Below the pieces are notes generated by a model, which was not told where the DNA came from, did not search any database, and worked only from the letters and a program-made list of their open reading frames with translations. This document shows positions 47,695 through 59,214 of a DNA stretch of 64,000 bases, one piece after another. The translations under genes were made by a program, and so were the position numbers. Within the stretch, counting starts at the first letter, position 1; each line of letters starts with the position of its first letter. This DNA is from Histoplasma ohiense (Eukaryota; Ascomycota; Eurotiomycetes; Onygenales; Ajellomycetaceae), in NCBI GenBank assembly GCA_017607445.1, contig JAEVHH010000002.1, positions 3,835,501 through 3,899,500 on the forward strand. Reading direction: 5' to 3'.

Positions 47695-47957
47695 TGTGAG
47701 GTGTAGTGACAGTGTGAAGAGTAACAGTAGAAGATAGTTTATAGTGTAGCAGAGATAATAGTAATATATTGTAGAGTGTAGTATAGTAGCATAATGTGGT
47801 GTAGCTAATTGCTAAGAAAGAAAAGAAAGAGAAAGAAGATGTGTGAAATACATACATCAATATATATATACATATAGAAATAGTGGTAGTGAGAGTATAA
47901 TGGAAAGAGGTAAGAATAAGCGAAGATAATAAGGAAATAATAAATGAGTGCATTACA
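47695..47957 (-). repeat. GypA 5' LTR (A4)
   Basis: 263 bp, TGTAATGCAC to CCTCACA on the reverse strand, adjacent to GATGA target copy 47958-47962. Confidence 0.95.
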
Positions 47958-49215
47958 GATGAGAAAGTTAATCTTCAACAGATCTATATATTTTCTCAGA
48001 TGAATCAGAATAGATTTTTGACAACAGCAGATGAATGAACTATAGCTTTATAATCTATCAGAGAAACAAACAGCTGATCAGCTTCTCAGCTGCACTGAAC
48101 TCTATATTATATATCTTCAACACTGAGACAGTTGACATCTGCTGTGTATTAGAGTATGCAGTGAAGCTTCTACTCTGTGTTATAAATGACAGCATCAACT
48201 TTCAGATCTGACTCTGTCTTGACAACATCTCAGTCATCTGAAGCATACAGAGCAGTGCAGTGATCTTCTCAAACTGAGTCTACAGCTGCTGCCACAAGCT
48301 TCTCAGATAATATAATATAAGTCTGAAATGAGTCTCTGAGTATATGAGAATAGAGAGCAATGAGAAAGCAGATTATCTGACTAAGCAGACAGTCTCATCT
48401 ACTGCAGCTTCAGTCTATAAACTCAAGATTATATTCACAGTCAGTGAAATCCACACAGTGATCAAGCAGCTTAATCAAGAGACAGAGTAAGAGTGATAAA
48501 ACAGAGTCTGTAAAAAGTTCTCTGACTGATATCAGAGCTGAAGATTCAGTAAATCAACTGTGGAATACTAAATAAAGACTTCTTCAGAGTTTATCATATC
48601 ACAGTATGCTCTTCATTACTGACTTGCACTCTGCTTCTCTCATGAAGACTTCTTCTGATATTATAGATGCTTTCAGCATGCAGATGTGAGGCTTGTCTGT
48701 GTCTGTGAACACAATAAAAGCTCAGAACATTTGATACTCTGTCAACATTCACAGAAACACTTCTCTCACTGACTCAAAAGATCAGCAGCATGATTATACA
48801 ATCAGACAACAGCTGTTATCTATCTAGAATCTCTGATCTCTATAGACTTTGTAGAACTGCTTGACCACACACAGTTCTACACACAGCACTGCATAAGATA
48901 ACACAGCTGTTTGAGCACACATTATCTGACAGCTCTCCACAGCAGTTTCAAGTCTATACAGATGGTACAGATAGCACAACATTCAGTACAACTGATTTAA
49001 TCAGTACAATAAATTCAACTGATACAATCAGTACAAACAGTACAATTGATTCAATTGATACAATCAACTCAATCAGTTCAATCAGCACAAATGATACAAT
49101 TGATTCAACTGATTCAATCAGTACAAACAATACAAATGATACAATTGATACAATTGATTCAATCAGTTCAATCAGTTCAACTGATGCAAATGATTCAATC
49201 AGCATAATTGACTCA
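47958..49215 (+). pseudogene. TadB T2: RNase H, C-terminal knuckle, minisatellite
   Basis: Continues ORF2 from the RNase H start (matches 38020 onward in T3), including IESNEKADYLTKQ near 48352 and the CVCEHN...H knuckle near 48705. It then passes into the 9-bp minisatellite (about 48960-49210). The minus strand of the repeat is also open (48954-49256), a by-product of the triplet unit. Confidence 0.85.
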
Positions 49216-49781
49216 TTTGTTTCAACTAGCTGTGATGTAATCAGTATAGTCTGCATGCTGACTCAGTTATACTCTCTTCTCTCTCTTCCTCTGAGCTTGT
49301 GCTGGGTTATGTGACTGCAAGATGCCACAGATGACACAGTCTTTTCTTCACTCTTTTCTTTATTTTTCTTTTCAGAATACTCATTTTTTCTCTTTTCTTT
49401 TGTCTGTCTCATCTGTTTTTCTTCTATTGTTAGAAGCACAGACAGTTCTCAAATCAACTGAGAGAGTTATCTCTCTTCATTCACTATAAAGCCTTTCAGA
49501 CACAGCAGTGGTGATTTTCTCAGAAACCACACTATAGCTCCATCATAAATGATCATATATTGAGTCAGAAATAAATACACAGCTCAGAAAAATCCTTTTC
49601 AATGAGCTGAGTCTTCTCAAGAATTATTATCTGAATTCTGTTTTCTCTCTCTCTGTGTATATAGAAATCTCTTCAGCATAGCATGTCTTCATATCCTTCA
49701 GAAGGCTTCTGAAACACAGGCGCTGCCCATATTTTCTCTGAAATGTTAAATCAATACAAACAAACAAACAAACAAACAAAC
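49216..49781 (+). other. TadB T2 3' UTR and (AAAC)n tail
   Basis: Same CT-rich and ATGTTAAATCAATAC end block as T1 and T3, but shorter in the CT-rich part. Ends at AAACAAAC before the 16-bp duplication. Confidence 0.8.
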
Positions 49782-50675
49782 AGAAGCATAAGCTTCAGTG
49801 TATTCTCTTTTTCAAACTGTGTAAACTCAGTGGATTTGATGGCCTCAGAGGATCAGTCTTCTACAACATGGTAAGATTTAACATCAATGTAGAAGAACAT
49901 GAGAAAAAGAATATATACACATACAAAATACAAAATCTTGAGTACAATCTAATACTCAGTCTATTATAACTCACAGAATTTGAAACCTTGTTGAATGCAT
50001 GCAATCACTGTCTTATTTTCTCAGAAGACAACTGTGTTTACAAGAAGAATGTCAATAGAACCACTGATTTCACTCAGATATCAGTGAAAGCATACAAACT
50101 ACTAACTCATCAAATGCATGAGAAGAAGAATGTTCAAGTATTCACTGCTAGCATGATAAATATCAAAAAAATGTTAGAAAAGTTAGAATTCAAAGACTTC
50201 AAGAAATCACACAAGAAACTATCTGAATTATATAAAGACTTTACAGATATGTTCAACAAGAAAGAAGCTGAAAAGCTTCTCTCTCATCAAGAACTCAGTA
50301 TAGATTATACAATTGAGCTCATTAAGAAAGATAGTAAAAATCTGCAATCACTCTGAGATTCTCTCTACAGCATATTGCATGATGAGCTTCTCATTCTACA
50401 AAAAATACTCAATGAATTACTGAACAAAGACTTCATTTATATTAGCAACTCATCTGCTGCAGCATCTGTATTATTTGCAAAGAAATCAGAAGAAGACTTA
50501 CAATGCTGCATTGACTATCAAGAACTCAACAAAATTACACAGAAAAATCAATACTCTCTCTCACTCATCAATGAAACACTCAAATGAATAGAAAAAGCAA
50601 AATGATTTATGAAACTTGACATCTCTGCAGCCTTCTATAAGATAAGAATTAATGAAGATGATGAATGATTAACTG
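49782..50675 (+). pseudogene. pol: GypB B4 continuation: protease to RT start
   Basis: Resumes B4 after T2. It starts with the duplicated target AGAAGCATAAGCTTCA and reads through the post-protease region (FYNMVRFNINVE), an open linker (49988-50356) and the first RT blocks (50375-50587; CCIDYQELNKITQKNQY and FMKLDISAAFYKI). It stops at AACTG (50671-50675), where GypA A5 inserted before the catalytic YxDD. The rest of B4 is outside the window. Confidence 0.9.
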
Positions 50676-50943
50676 TGTAATGCACTCGTTTATTATTTCC
50701 TTATTATCTTCGCTTATTCTTACCTCTTTTCATTATACTCTCACTACTGCTATTTCTATATGTATATATATATCGATGTATGTATTTCACACATCTTCTT
50801 TCTCTTTCTTTTCTTTCTTAGCAATTAGCTACACTACACTACATTACACTACTATACTACACTCTACAATATATTACTAATATCTCTGCTATGCTATAAA
50901 CTATCTTCTACTGTTACTCTTCACACTGTCACTACACCTCACA
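50676..50943 (+). repeat. GypA 5' LTR (A5)
   Basis: 268 bp, TGTAATGCACTCG to CACCTCACA. It retains CG at several places (CACTCG, TTCGC, ATCGATG), so it is less mutated than the A4 pair. Confidence 0.95.
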
Positions 50944-50990
50944 GTTTCTAATCACTCAATCTTTGAGAGACAGTTCATTGAGTAATAGTC

Positions 50991-52322
50991 ATGACCTCTA
51001 CTCACAGCATTCACTGTACTCATGCTACCACTGAACTCAAAGCAGCAAACATCATGAAAGAAAACTGTGAAATGTGCACTTCTGCTACTGAAAGTGTGCA
51101 ACAAGCATCATCTTTCTCTATGGAATTGAACTCTGAATATAGTTCAGAAGGGGATATCTCTTCTGAAGATCTCAGTACAATTGAAATCAAGAAAATAACT
51201 GTGACCAGAAGAATCAAAAAATTACAGACTGAGAAAGAATTGCAAGAACTTCAACAGCAGTGTGACACTTTACTACAAGAATTGAATAAAACAATTCTGA
51301 TCATTTGAAATACACTAGAAGTGCATCTGAATCATGATAGAGATGCAACTAGTGTGAATGATAACTGTGATAACATCACAAGTATTCTCAGATCACTGAA
51401 AGCCACACTACAAGTGCTCAACATTTTAGTGAAAAGCACTATAACTACTGTCAGTGAAAGACATAGTTGAATATCACTTTGACAATTAGAACTTCAAGAT
51501 CTCAGCATGAGCAGTCATTCTTCTCAGAGAGATGTGAAAAAGTTCTGAGATCAAAGTATGAAAGAATTCAAAAACTTTGTTACAGCTGCTATCACTTTCC
51601 ATGCCAGTGATCTTGATTACTACAATGAACACAACCATTGAAAGATCATCAAAGCCATTACTCATTTCAATATCAAGATGCAACAATGTTGGTATCAACA
51701 TACACATAATATACAGACTTTGCCACCATGAGAAGAATTTGTTAGTTGGATGCAATGTCAAGTCATCAATTCAGATAGAAGTTTCCAAGATACTGATAAA
51801 CAGTACTGAAAAACAGAGCAACAAGAAGATCAGACAGTTCAACAATTTGCTTCACACTTACAATCAATTAAAAAGTGTCTGCAGCATTCTTATAGCAAAT
51901 ACCATCAGAAATCACATCTCTATATGAAAGTTCTATCTTTCATTCACTGAGAATTTGACAAATATGCAATCAAATTGGAAGAGTTAAGCTATGATGCCAC
52001 TCTACATAAACTTGCAATGACAGAATCAAATCTGTCAGAGAGACAGAAGAAACTTAAAGAGAAATCAAATTTCAAAAACCTCACTCAAAGCTTTAACAAC
52101 AGAAATAATGCTGATAATAGATCATAAAACAAACACAGATGAAATGATACTACAAAGTCTGATGACTTCACTCAATCAAAATATTGCTGTTACTGCAAGC
52201 AATCAGAACATATCATCAATTTGTGTTTCAAACAATTCAAAGACAAATTCAAAAACACCAAGTCCAATTTAAAATCTGATATGAAAGACACAAAGAACTC
52301 AAAGAACTCAAAAAACACTTAA
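50991..52322 (+). pseudogene. gag: GypA gag (A5)
   Basis: 443 codons, ATG 50991 to TAA 52320-52322. The first 105 codons are open: Ser/Glu-rich acidic segment, then KKLQTEKELQELQQQC, a likely coiled coil. Later TGA codons mark lost Trp. Knuckle CCYCKQSEHIINLC is at ~52182-52225. The C-terminus is Lys/Asn/Ser-rich (KDTKNSKNSKN). Start, stop and length agree in three copies. It packages element RNA into particles, by family. Confidence 0.9.
52310..52316 (+). promoter_or_regulatory. -1 frameshift heptamer A AAA AAC (A5)
   Basis: Lies in gag frame as TC[A AAA AAC], one codon (ACT) before TAA. Pol is open in the -1 frame across this point (LRHIIQL...). Conserved in A4 and, as AAAAAAT, in A1. Confidence 0.72.
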
Positions 52323-53008
52323 GACACATTATTCAGCTCACAATGACAGCTATAAGTGCAGAAAGTCAATGCAAAAACATCTTAAGCTTCACTATCACAG
52401 TGAAACTTGCTACATCTAAGAGTCTGCAAAAAGTGCTTATACTAGTAGACTCTGAATCAGAAGTGAACTGTGTCAATGAATTTTGAGCAAAGAATCACAA
52501 TCTAGAAACTGCTCATCATAAAATCAAAATAGTCAAATCAATTGATGAATGTATAATGTGCTTTTTTGAAGAGTATAACATTGCAACTACTGTCACTGAT
52601 CACAAGAGTAATGCACAGCAGACATCTCATTTCTTTCATGCAATGAAGATGAAGAACTACAGTCTTGTATTAGAATTTCCTTGATTAAGATAAACAAATT
52701 CTTTTATAGATTGATCAGATGAACAATTCTTCTTTAGAAGCTCTGAAGATGAACAACAGTTTCAAATTATTTCTGAATAAGATGTTCTAGCTGAAGTTCT
52801 CACAGAAGCTAGAGTAGAAATGTTTGTAGTATTATCTACAGAATATTCAAAAGACTCAAAACATACTTCATATATATTCTCAGCTGCATATTCAGACTTG
52901 CTGACTGATCTACTCAATTATATCATGCCATACACACATATCTTCTCAGAAGAAGCTGCTATAAGTATGAAAAGATCAGAAGAAGCAGAACACCACATAG
53001 ATTTTGAG
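52317..53008 (+). pseudogene. pol: GypA pol (A5), protease part
   Basis: Pol frame from the slippery site. Retropepsin-like box LVDSESEVNCV at ~52442-52475 has DSE in place of DSG, which would kill the protease. The protease-RT linker is open at 52820-53008 (LSTEYSKDSKH, IFSEEAAIS). Interrupted by GypB B6 after TTGAG. Confidence 0.88.
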
Positions 53009-53605
53009 TGTGATGAGTTAGCACCCGTTAGTAATTAACTTACGCAATCAACTCCCCTTCTGCACCCGCTTGTTCCTGGCTGTTGTGACCTTGCATAACC
53101 CTCAATGTTCTTTCACTCTGTGCTCTGCATTCATGTAGTTTCTAACAATTCTTCTGTGTAGCTTCTTACATTCTCTCACTCTATATTCCACACTTATGTA
53201 GTCTCTAACAATTCTTTCATATAGCTTCTTACATTCTTCTGCTCTGTGTTCTGCACTCATGTAGTCTCTAATGATTCTTCTGTATAGCTTCTTACATTCT
53301 TCTGCTCTGTGTTCCACACTCACATAGTCTCTAATAATTTCTCTGTGTAGCTCTCAATGATTCCCCCATCCCACATTCTGCACTTGTGTAGCTTCTAACA
53401 ATTCTTACATGTATCTCTTAATGTTCTTCCACTCCACACTCCACTGTGGAGCAGCTTCTGATATTCTTCCACCTCAAACTTTTCTCTATAAGAACTCTCT
53501 TTGTATGATCTTTTCTTCTGATTTCTTTTCTCTTTCTTTTCTTAATCAATTTGTAATCTGTAATTAGGATAGTATCAAATCATTAATCAAAGTACATTCA
53601 TTACA
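53009..53605 (+). repeat. GypB 5' LTR (B6)
   Basis: 597 bp, TGTGATGAGTTAGCACCCG to ATTCATTACA. Tandem ~63-bp units with an open minus-strand frame (53102-53323) built of 21-residue repeats. Confidence 0.95.
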
Positions 53606-53984
53606 TTACAAATTGATTCTTCTGTGTTTAAGATCTGAATGCTTTGTTATTAGTTCTTACATCTAAATGTGTTGTTACCAGTTCTTATATCTGAGTGTGT
53701 TGTTTACAGGCTTGAGTGTCTAGTCATTACAAGAGATTCCTCATGAGCTCAAGTGCTCTTATCATTAGTTATATAGACTATTGTGTCTAAGCATTCAAAA
53801 CACAATTGACTGTGTTCTACAAGGTCTGAGTGTCTACAAACTGTAACACTGTGAATAGTGTTCATGAAGAAGCTTGATCAAGCTTAGCACTGCAACACTG
53901 CAAATAGTGTCTGTGAGAGAATCAAGTGTCTACAAGTATTTCTTTTCTTTTTTTTTTTTTTATTATATATTCTTAGATATTGAA

Positions 53985-54998
53985 ATGAACTACAAGCAAT
54001 TCTACAAACACCTGCCACATCTGAACACAGCAGATGATAACTTAGATCTACAAAGCATTCTTCAGCAGCAGATGCTACAGATGACTGAATTGCAATGATG
54101 ACTTGCTGAGATGAGCACTCTCACATTCACTGTTTCTTCTACACCCACATCTCACAAAAAGTCCTCAAGAGAGAAGCTCTCAATTTTTGACAAATACAAG
54201 AAAGACCTAGCACTCTATCTTGTGTGGAAGTCAAAAGCAAACATCAAATTGAACATCAATGAACAAGCAATAGACTCACTATTCAATCAAGTATGGTATA
54301 TTTATAGCAGATTGAATAGTGATGCATTAGCAAAATTCCAACTCTGAATGAGTCATTGTCAGAACCATCAGCATACATCAGAGCTAGTCTTCCAACAACT
54401 CAACTCTCTCTTCCTCAATTCTATACTTCAAGTCAAGGCATTAGACTGACTTAATCAAACTTATCAGATGAATGTCACATTGACAACTTATCTTTCTGAA
54501 TTCAATCACAAGCTTCTAGAAGCAGATGAACAAGACTGAGACAACATTATCAAGATCAACATATTGTTCAAGAATTTGAACTTTCAGTTGCATAATCAAA
54601 GTATAGAGTGTCTGAAGCTCTCAATATACAGCAAATTCTGCACTGATCTTCATCTATTGAACAATGATCTGTCTCAGTTCCACACACTTCAAAATTATAG
54701 AGGATTTCACTGAACAAATACATACATTTCAAACCACTCTGCAGCACCCTCTGTCTCTGAATCAGAATCAATGAACTGAGTCTCACACATGAACACAAGT
54801 CATCTGAGGATCTCTAATATCTCAGAGAAGAATGTCACTGACTGAATTGTCAGAGAAGTCTGCATACACTGCAACAAGTCAGAGCACTTCACAAATCAAT
54901 GTCTGAATGCAATCATTTCAAGTAAATCCTCCACATATGTGAACACTGCATTGTCTGTGGACAAGCAAGAACAGAGAAAAGACAAGCTCTTGCTCTAA
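53985..54998 (+). pseudogene. gag: GypB gag (B6)
   Basis: 337 codons, ATG 53985 to TAA 54996-54998. Keeps TGG (LVWKSKA, 54226) where B5 has TGA, so it shows the ancestral state. Capsid-like region open at 54111-54347. Knuckle CIHCNKSEHFTNQC near 54861-54903. TGA codons elsewhere. Confidence 0.9.
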
Positions 54999-54999
54999 A

Positions 55000-57900
55000 A
55001 CACAGACAAGAGCTCAAGAAGCAGAAAGCTAGCTGAAGATTTGAGCAGAAGATGCAAGCAGACACAATCATGATCTCTGTCATTGTAAATAACTTAGTCA
55101 ACATACAAGCAATGATAGACAGTGGTTTTCTTCACTACACTCTTATAGACACTCAGCTGGTCGAGAAGCATAAGCTTCAATGTATTTTCTTTTTCAAACC
55201 ATGTAAGCTCAGTGGATTTGACAGCCTCAGAGGATCCATCTTCTACAATATGATAAGATTTAATGTTGATATAGAAGGACATGAGAAAAAGAATGTATAC
55301 ACATACAAAATACAAAGCCTTGAGTACAATCTAATGCTCAGTCTATCATGGCTCACAGAATTTGAAACCTTGTTGAACACACACAACCACTGCCTTATTT
55401 TCTCAGAAGATAACTGTGTTTACAAGAAGAATGTTGATAGAACTGCTGATCTCATTCAGATATCAGTGGAAGTATACAAACTACTAACTCATCAAATGCA
55501 TGAGAAGAAGAACATTCAAGTGTTCACTGCTAGTATGACAGATATCAAAAAAGTGTTAGAGAAGCTAGAACTCAAAGATCTCAAGAAACTGCACAAGAAA
55601 CTATCTGAATTGTACAAAGACTTCACAGATGTGTTCAACAAGAAAGAAGCTGAAAAGCTTTCTTCTCATTAAGAATCTGATATAGATCATACAATTGAGC
55701 TCATCAAGAAGAATAGTAAGAATCTGCAATCACTCTGAGATTCTCTCTACAGCATATCACATGACAAGCTTCTTATTCTACAAAAAACACTCAACAGACT
55801 ACTGAACAAAGACTTCATTCATATTAGCAACTTACTCATCACAGCATCTGTACTGTTCACAAAGAAATCAGAAGAAGGCTTACAATTCTGTATTGACTAC
55901 TGAGAACTCAACAAGATTACACAGAAGAACTGATATCCTCTCTCACTCATCAATGAAACACTCAAATAAATAGAAAAAGCAAAATAATTTACAAAGCTTG
56001 ACATCTCTGCAGCCTTCTATAAGATAAGAATTAATGAAGGTGACAAATGGCTAACCACTTTTCATATGCATTACAGATTATACAAATGAACAGTAACTTC
56101 TTTTGAATTAGTAAATACTCTGAGCATGTTTCAGAAATACATTAACTGAGCTCTATGAGATCTGCTCAATGAGATCACCTCAGTGTATATGAATGATATT
56201 CTGATCTTCACTGATGGACTGCTCACTGAGCACTGCAAGCATGTATGACAAATGCTTGACCATCTATAAAAAGCTGAACTGCAAGTGAACATTGACAAAT
56301 GTGACTTCAAGACCAAGTCTACAACCTATCTAGAATTCATCATCAAAGCTGAAAAAGATGTATGCATGGATTCTAAGAAGGTGGAAGCAATCCTCAACTG
56401 AGAGACATCAATCTCAGTAAAAGAGACTAGAAGCTTTCTAGAATTCATCAACTTCTATCAAAGATTCATCAAAGACTTCTTCAATATTGTACAACCACTG
56501 ACAAATCTGACCCAAAAAGACACTGTATTTCAATGGACTGACAAAGTGGATGCAGCATTCAAAAAGCTGAAGTGTATGTTCACAAATACTCTGATACTGC
56601 AATCATTCAATCCAGATAAGCATACAATTCTTGAAACAGATGTCTCAGATTATATAGTAGATGAGACACTGATGCAATATAACAACAAAAATATTCTACA
56701 ATCTTATATCTTCATTTCAAAAAAGATATCATCTGCTGAATGCAACTATGAGATCTACAACAAGAAGCTTCTAGTGATCATACAATGTCTCAAAGAATGA
56801 GAATCTGAACTCATGAGTGTTGAAAGATTCAAGATTGTTACCAATTATAAGAATCTAGAGTACTTCACAATCACTCATAAGCTCACTGAGAGGCATATGC
56901 ATTGATCATTGTTTCTTAGCTGTTTTTCATTCACAATTTGTTATTAATCTGAAGTAGAGAACACTTTTGTGGATGCTCTGTTTCATCAAAAACAAGATAT
57001 GCCATCTAATGACTTGAATGACAGATGGAAACATTGAGAGTATTGATTAATTGATTCTGCAATTATAGAAAGTCCTACACAATCAGATGAACCTCATGTA
57101 CATATCAACCAGTCTCAAGCTCAAGAACCCTCACTCAAAGAACAATGGAAACTAGTAACAGAGACAGATGAATTCTGACAACAAGTCACTGAAGCTGTAC
57201 AAAGCAAAGCATCTCAATTCCCTGCAGATGTATATTCAAGAATGAATATCTCAGCATATTTGATTGACAATGACAATTGCTTATGCTTTTGAGATAGATG
57301 ATGAGTCTCCAATTCAGAATCTCTACAAACATGGATCATGCAAGAAATTCATGACTCATCAATGACTGAGCACTCAGAATGCAAGATCATGTACAACATC
57401 ATTGCTCAAGAATTCTACTGATCAGATATATCAAAAGACATACATCAGTTTGTACACAACTGTGATTGCTGTGGCTCAGTGACAGTATGATGTGAACACT
57501 GAAAAAAGATGCTGAAGCCTCTATCTGTCTTCAACTGAACTTGACATAATATAGCTATTGATTTTGCAGTTTTCTTATCTGAAAATGAAGATTCTACAAA
57601 CATTCTAGTCATTGTTGACTGACTCAGCAAGAGTGTAATACTACAGCTCTGTGATAAGATGAATACTGAAGTAGTTGCAGATGTCTTTGTCAGAAGTCTG
57701 TTCTATTGTATGCATGATCTGTCTTCATTCATTGTGTTAGATAGAGACAGTCAATTCATCAGTGCACTCTGAGCCTGTGTATGCCAATTATTAAGAATTG
57801 AATGAAAGTTATCAACAGTGTACCACTCAGAGACTGATGGAGCTATCAAGAGAATGATATAAATGATAAAGAACATCCTCTGTAAGTTCTGCAATTATGC

Positions 57901-58593
57901 ACAAAACAACTGAAGCAATCTGCTGTCATATACTGAGATTGTGATTAACAGTTGAGATTCTGCTACAACAGATGTAAGCTCATTCTTTCTTCTATACAGA
58001 TACAACTTAGAGGTTCTGAACTTCTCTGAAACTCTTCAAGAAACTGCACACACCCACAGCTTCATACAGACAGCAGAGAACATCATGAGTAAGTTGAAGA
58101 AAGCTCATGAATGAGCAGAAGCTTCAATGATCAGCACTTAGTAAGATTATAAAAATCAAGTAAACATCAGAAGAAGTTCTGTGATCTGATATCATATAGA
58201 AGACAAAGTCTGACTGAATCTCAAGAACATAAGAATGAACCATCCCTCATATATACTAGATTATCATCACATCAAATATATGATGAAGAAAGTGCTAGGC
58301 ATACATGATTATCAACTTGACACCCCATCTAGCATTCATGACATCTTTCATACAAACCTGCTTCAACCCACAGCTGAGAATCCATTCCTCTCACAGAGAA
58401 TCTTCAATTGACAGTCATCTGTCATTGTAGAAGAAGACAATGAACTTGAATGGGAAATCAAAACAATTCTTGATGATAGAACCAATCACTGCTGCTGTGA
58501 ATATCTCATCAAATGAGTAGAATATGATCATCTGATCTGGGAACCCACATTTATCTTGAAGGACACCACCGCTCTCGACATCTATAAGTCCTA
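55000..58593 (+). pseudogene. pol: GypB pol (B6)
   Basis: -1 frame to gag. The protease box AMIDSG (55108-55125) is intact, and the frame is open for 206 codons at 55052-55672. In RT the catalytic box reads YMND (56186-56197) in place of YIDD: first Asp lost. RNase H has ETDVSDY and YNKKLLVI (56546-56800). Integrase zinc region near 57400-57490 and core 57520-57980. The chromodomain (WEIKTILDDR...YLIK.VEY) is near 58448-58560. It ends at TAA 58593, earlier than the B5 stop, through a C-to-A change. Many TGA codons. Confidence 0.9.
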
Positions 58594-58617
58594 ACTCATC
58601 TCAGTAGAGAGGGATAA

Positions 58618-59214
58618 TGTGATGGATTAGCATCTGTTAGTAATTAACTTATACAATCAACTCTTCTTCTGCATTCACTCATTTCTGACTGTTGTGATCT
58701 TACATAATCCTTGATGTTCTTTCACTCTGTGCTCTGCACTCATGTAGTTTCTAACAATTCTTCTGTGTAGCTTCTTACATTCTTCTGCTCTGTGTTCTGT
58801 GCTTGTGTAGTTTCTAATGATTCTTTCATATAGCTTCTTACATTCTTCTGCTCTGTATTTCACACTTGTGTAGTCTCTAACAATTCTTTTATATAGCTTC
58901 TTATGTTCTTCCACTCTGTGTTCTGCACTCATATAGTCTCTAACAATTTCTTCATGTAGCTCTCAATGATTCTCTCACTTCACATTTCACACTCATGTAG
59001 CTTCTAACAATTCTTACACATATCTTTTAATGTTCTTCCACTTCACACTTCACTGTGGAGCAGCTTCTGATATTCTTCTGCTCTGAACTTTCCTTTATAA
59101 GAACCCTCTTTATACAATCTTTTCTTCTGATTTCTTTTCTCTTTCTTTCCTTAATCAATTTGTAATCTGTAATTAGAATAGTACCAAATCGTTAATCGAA
59201 GTACGCCCGTTACA
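58618..59214 (+). repeat. GypB 3' LTR (B6)
   Basis: 597 bp, TGTGATGGATTAG to CGCCCGTTACA. The preceding AGTAGAGAGGGATAA is the mutated polypurine tract. Minus strand open at 58675-58932 over the tandem units. Confidence 0.95.

Larger units (their letters stand above)
40479..47957 (-). mobile_element. GypA copy A4, complete chromovirus with antisense gene
   Basis: 7,479 bp on the reverse strand with 263-bp LTRs at both ends (3' LTR 40479-40741, 5' LTR 47695-47957). It is flanked by GATGA (40474-40478 and 47958-47962) in TadB T2. Gag (46316-47647) and pol (42507-46328) are collinear with no net frameshift. Between pol and the 3' LTR lies ~1.7 kb carrying a plus-strand cysteine-rich gene. The polypurine tract AAAAAAGAGAGA (reverse strand) precedes the 3' LTR near 40745-40757. 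Confidence 0.97.
22758..49781 (+). mobile_element. TadB copy T2, complete LINE split into four pieces
   Basis: Pieces 22758-25178, 31402-33246, 39956-40478 and 47958-49781 join collinearly into a ~6.6-kb element from the 5' start TCCTTACAACTAC to the (AAAC)n tail. It is flanked by a perfect 16-bp duplication AGAAGCATAAGCTTCA (22742-22757 and 49782-49797) in GypB B4, typical of target-primed insertion. The interruptions are GypB B5, TadB T3 and GypA A4, each with its own duplication. Confidence 0.95.
53009..59214 (+). mobile_element. GypB copy B6, complete chromovirus in GypA A5
   Basis: 6,206 bp with 597-bp LTRs (53009-53605 and 58618-59214) and TTGAG duplications (53004-53008 and 59215-59219). 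Same gene order as B5. It must be younger than A5, which is itself younger than B4. Confidence 0.97.
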
